A stretch of 64,000 nt of DNA from Neobacillus cucumis (GTDB lineage Bacteria > Bacillota > Bacilli > Bacillales_B > DSM-18226), in the NCBI RefSeq assembly GCF_023715505.1, contig NZ_JAMBOH010000014.1:79644-143643 (forward strand), read 5' to 3'. The notes under the pieces were generated by a model. That model worked only from the letters and a program-made list of their open reading frames with translations, was not told where the DNA came from and ran no database searches. Numbering within the stretch: the stretch's first letter is position 1; every line of letters starts with the position of its first letter. Positions 62,676 through 64,000 of the stretch are shown here, one piece after another. A program made the translations under genes and the position numbers.

Positions 62676-63296
62676 CTAACATAGCTCAGATTTCGACTTA
62701 ATTGTCTCGACCGAAAGAAATAGCCCATTATAATAACCTTTTATCTCATTAATCTCCAAATCATTATTTTTTATTAATAGAAGAGTATCACGGTTCAAGC
62801 AGCATCCGTCACATATTTTTTTCCAAGCGGGCGTTAATAACTCCTGCAAACCAGCAAAAAACCGGTTATCCATTTTGACATGCTCAAAAAACAGTAATTG
62901 ACCCCCAGGTTTACATACTCGTGCCATCTCCAACAATGCTTGATTAGGATTCGGTATCGTACATAGTACAAGGGTAGCTACGACCGTATCAAAACTATTA
63001 TCAGGAAAAGGCAGCTTTTCAGCACCTGTCTGTACTATTTCAATTTCTATAGGGGATTGTTTCAGTTTCTCTTGTGACCTTTCAATCATATAAGTACTTG
63101 GTTCGGTTGCCACTACTTTTTCAACTGATTTATATAGAGGAAAATTAATACCTGTCCCAGATCCGATTTCCAAAACACAACCATTAGCCTTAGATAAAAG
63201 CTCCTCACGAATCTTTTTAAACTTCATTTTTTCTAAAGGACGCATAAAAAAGTCGTACCCTTTAGCAAACATCCGGCCCAAACTAGTCAACTCCAT
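62676..63296 (-). CDS. Class I SAM-dependent methyltransferase
   Basis: 206 residues. Motif I is GCVLEIGSGTGINFPLY, motif II EIVQTGAEKLPFPDN, then VVATLVLCTIPNPNQALLEM and CKPGGQLLFFEHV. This resembles UbiE/phospholipid-type methyltransferases. The C-terminus has a helical cap with CDGCCLNRDTLLLIK. It is 40 bases upstream of the dehydrogenase and could share its transcript. Substrate unknown. Confidence 0.88.
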   Translation of the reverse strand: MELTSLGRMFAKGYDFFMRPLEKMKFKKIREELLSKANGCVLEIGSGTGINFPLYKSVEKVVATEPSTYMIERSQEKLKQSPIEIEIVQTGAEKLPFPDNSFDTVVATLVLCTIPNPNQALLEMARVCKPGGQLLFFEHVKMDNRFFAGLQELLTPAWKKICDGCCLNRDTLLLIKNNDLEINEIKGYYNGLFLSVETIKSKSELC

Positions 63297-63392
63297 TATG
63301 TAAATTCTTTTTTTACACTATCACTAATAAATAAAAAGTGAAAGTCTCATCTTCTTACATATCTCCCAACTTAGTTAAAAGATGTCCTTTCT

Positions 63393-63441
63393 GAAACAAA
63401 AAAGCAGTGGATTCAATTGGAATCCACTGCTTTTTTGTTTC
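63393..63441. terminator. Strong bidirectional terminator at the end of the rRNA operon
   Basis: A 22-bp perfect inverted repeat around AATTG (GAAACAAAAAAGCAGTGGAT and its complement), with A/T runs on both outer arms. It ends the rRNA-tRNA transcript on the minus strand. 63297-63392 shows no gene. Confidence 0.9.
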
Positions 63442-63453
63442 AAATCTTACTGA

Positions 63454-63526
63454 CGCGCCCGAAAGGAGTCGAATCCATAACCTTCTGATCCGTAGATAGG
63501 CGCTCTATCCAATTGAGCTACGTCGC
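63454..63526 (-). tRNA. tRNA-Arg(ACG)-like, degenerate (probable pseudo-tRNA)
   Basis: On the minus strand the D arm (GCTCAATTGGATAGAGC) and the anticodon loop CTACGGA (anticodon ACG) match Bacillus tRNA-Arg. However, the 5' acceptor strand reads GCGACGT where GCGCCCG is expected, and it no longer pairs with the CGGGCGC 3' strand. The anticodon stem (CCTAT against TCAGA) and T stem (ATGGA against CCTTT) also contain mismatches. It is unlikely to be a working tRNA. It follows the 23S gene without an intervening 5S gene. Confidence 0.75.
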
Positions 63527-63647
63527 ATTTTGTTGAATTGTGAGTTCGTTCTCTCAAAACTAGATAATATATAGAAGAAATTAGTTAAAACGAGTTCGCT
63601 TTATAAACTTGGCTAGCTGCGGCTCCTAACTTCTCGGCCGTTTCGAT

Positions 63648-63686
63648 CCGTCCCTGCAAATCCAAAACCAGGATTTGCAGGGACGG
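63648..63686. repeat. 16-bp perfect inverted repeat downstream of 23S rRNA
   Basis: CCGTCCCTGCAAATCC, loop AAAACCA, then its perfect complement. There is no U-run. It occupies the place between 23S rRNA and the tRNA where 5S rRNA would be expected; it may be an RNA-processing stem or an inserted element. Confidence 0.85.
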
Positions 63687-63732
63687 CTCTCCAACGTCTG
63701 TCGAAGTTGAACAGTCGCCTCCGCTTTTCGTT

Positions 63733-64000
<268 letters not shown>

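Overview
The window comes from a low-GC, endospore-forming Firmicute of the Bacillaceae, probably Neobacillus or a close Bacillus relative. This rests on strong purine-rich ribosome binding sites, frequent TTG and GTG starts, and Bacillus-type families (YwbE, BstA/YfiT, DUF2187, DUF2382/YsnF, Crh-like HPr, a PBP2c-like protein, a SleB/CwlJ-type hydrolase, a Cse60-like protein). Genus and species cannot be fixed from the sequence alone. It reads as ordinary chromosome; no prophage, insertion sequence or CRISPR array was found.

Layout. 1-5.8 kb: small regulatory and stress genes (broken DUF3231 gene, SPW protein, MerR regulator, VOC protein, RNAP-alpha-CTD-like protein, diguanylate cyclase). 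5.8-10.9 kb: a two-component system plus three-gene ABC exporter resembling LnrJK/LnrLMN of B. subtilis. 11.1-13.1 kb: a frameshifted NERD gene and a striking 19-unit array with a 52-nt period. 13.1-17.5 kb: isochorismatase-like hydrolase, zinc-ribbon protein, two DUF2382 genes and a decayed PhoX gene. 17.7-30.6 kb: glnA, a DUF3800 protein, DinB/BstA proteins, an SPFH plus ribbon-helix-helix pair, an NhaC-type antiporter, arylamine N-acetyltransferase, a TerC-like and a MATE transporter. 30.8-38 kb: a Crh-like HPr with Tyr at position 15, a ribbon-helix-helix protein, a metS pseudogene that keeps its T-box leader, a class A PBP and a PurR-type guaC gene. 38.1-42.7 kb: nrdA-nrdB-flavodoxin under a cobalamin riboswitch, with a metE relic just upstream. 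43-47.3 kb: Asn/Asp-rich small proteins with a GMC oxidoreductase and a DUF1259 protein. 47.3-51.9 kb: cysteine desulfurase, a class I glutamine amidotransferase-like hydrolase, a HesB-like gene with an in-frame UGA and a SECIS-like hairpin (candidate selenoprotein), and a sulfite-oxidase-like enzyme. 52-63.3 kb: housekeeping and transport genes plus a second 52-nt array. 63.4-64 kb: the distal end of an rRNA operon (3' end of 23S, no visible 5S, a degenerate tRNA-Arg and a strong terminator).

How genes work together: the clearest functional units are the LnrJKLMN-like sense-and-export cassette, the B12-repressed ribonucleotide reductase operon, the SPFH/RHH pair, the ywbE pair, and the Asn-rich/GMC/DUF1259 cluster, whose role is unknown. 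Several genes are broken by single-base changes in homopolymer runs (DUF3231, a small membrane protein, NERD, PhoX, a histidine kinase relic). Some could be sequencing errors, but PhoX, metS and metE carry further lesions and look truly dead.

Most interesting items: the candidate Sec-containing HesB protein (49733-50044), the exact 52-nt arrays at 12109-13080 and 52968-53234 with a possible 51-nt relative at 42140-42300, the Asn-rich cluster, the Tyr15 Crh-like protein, and the unusual end of the rRNA operon.
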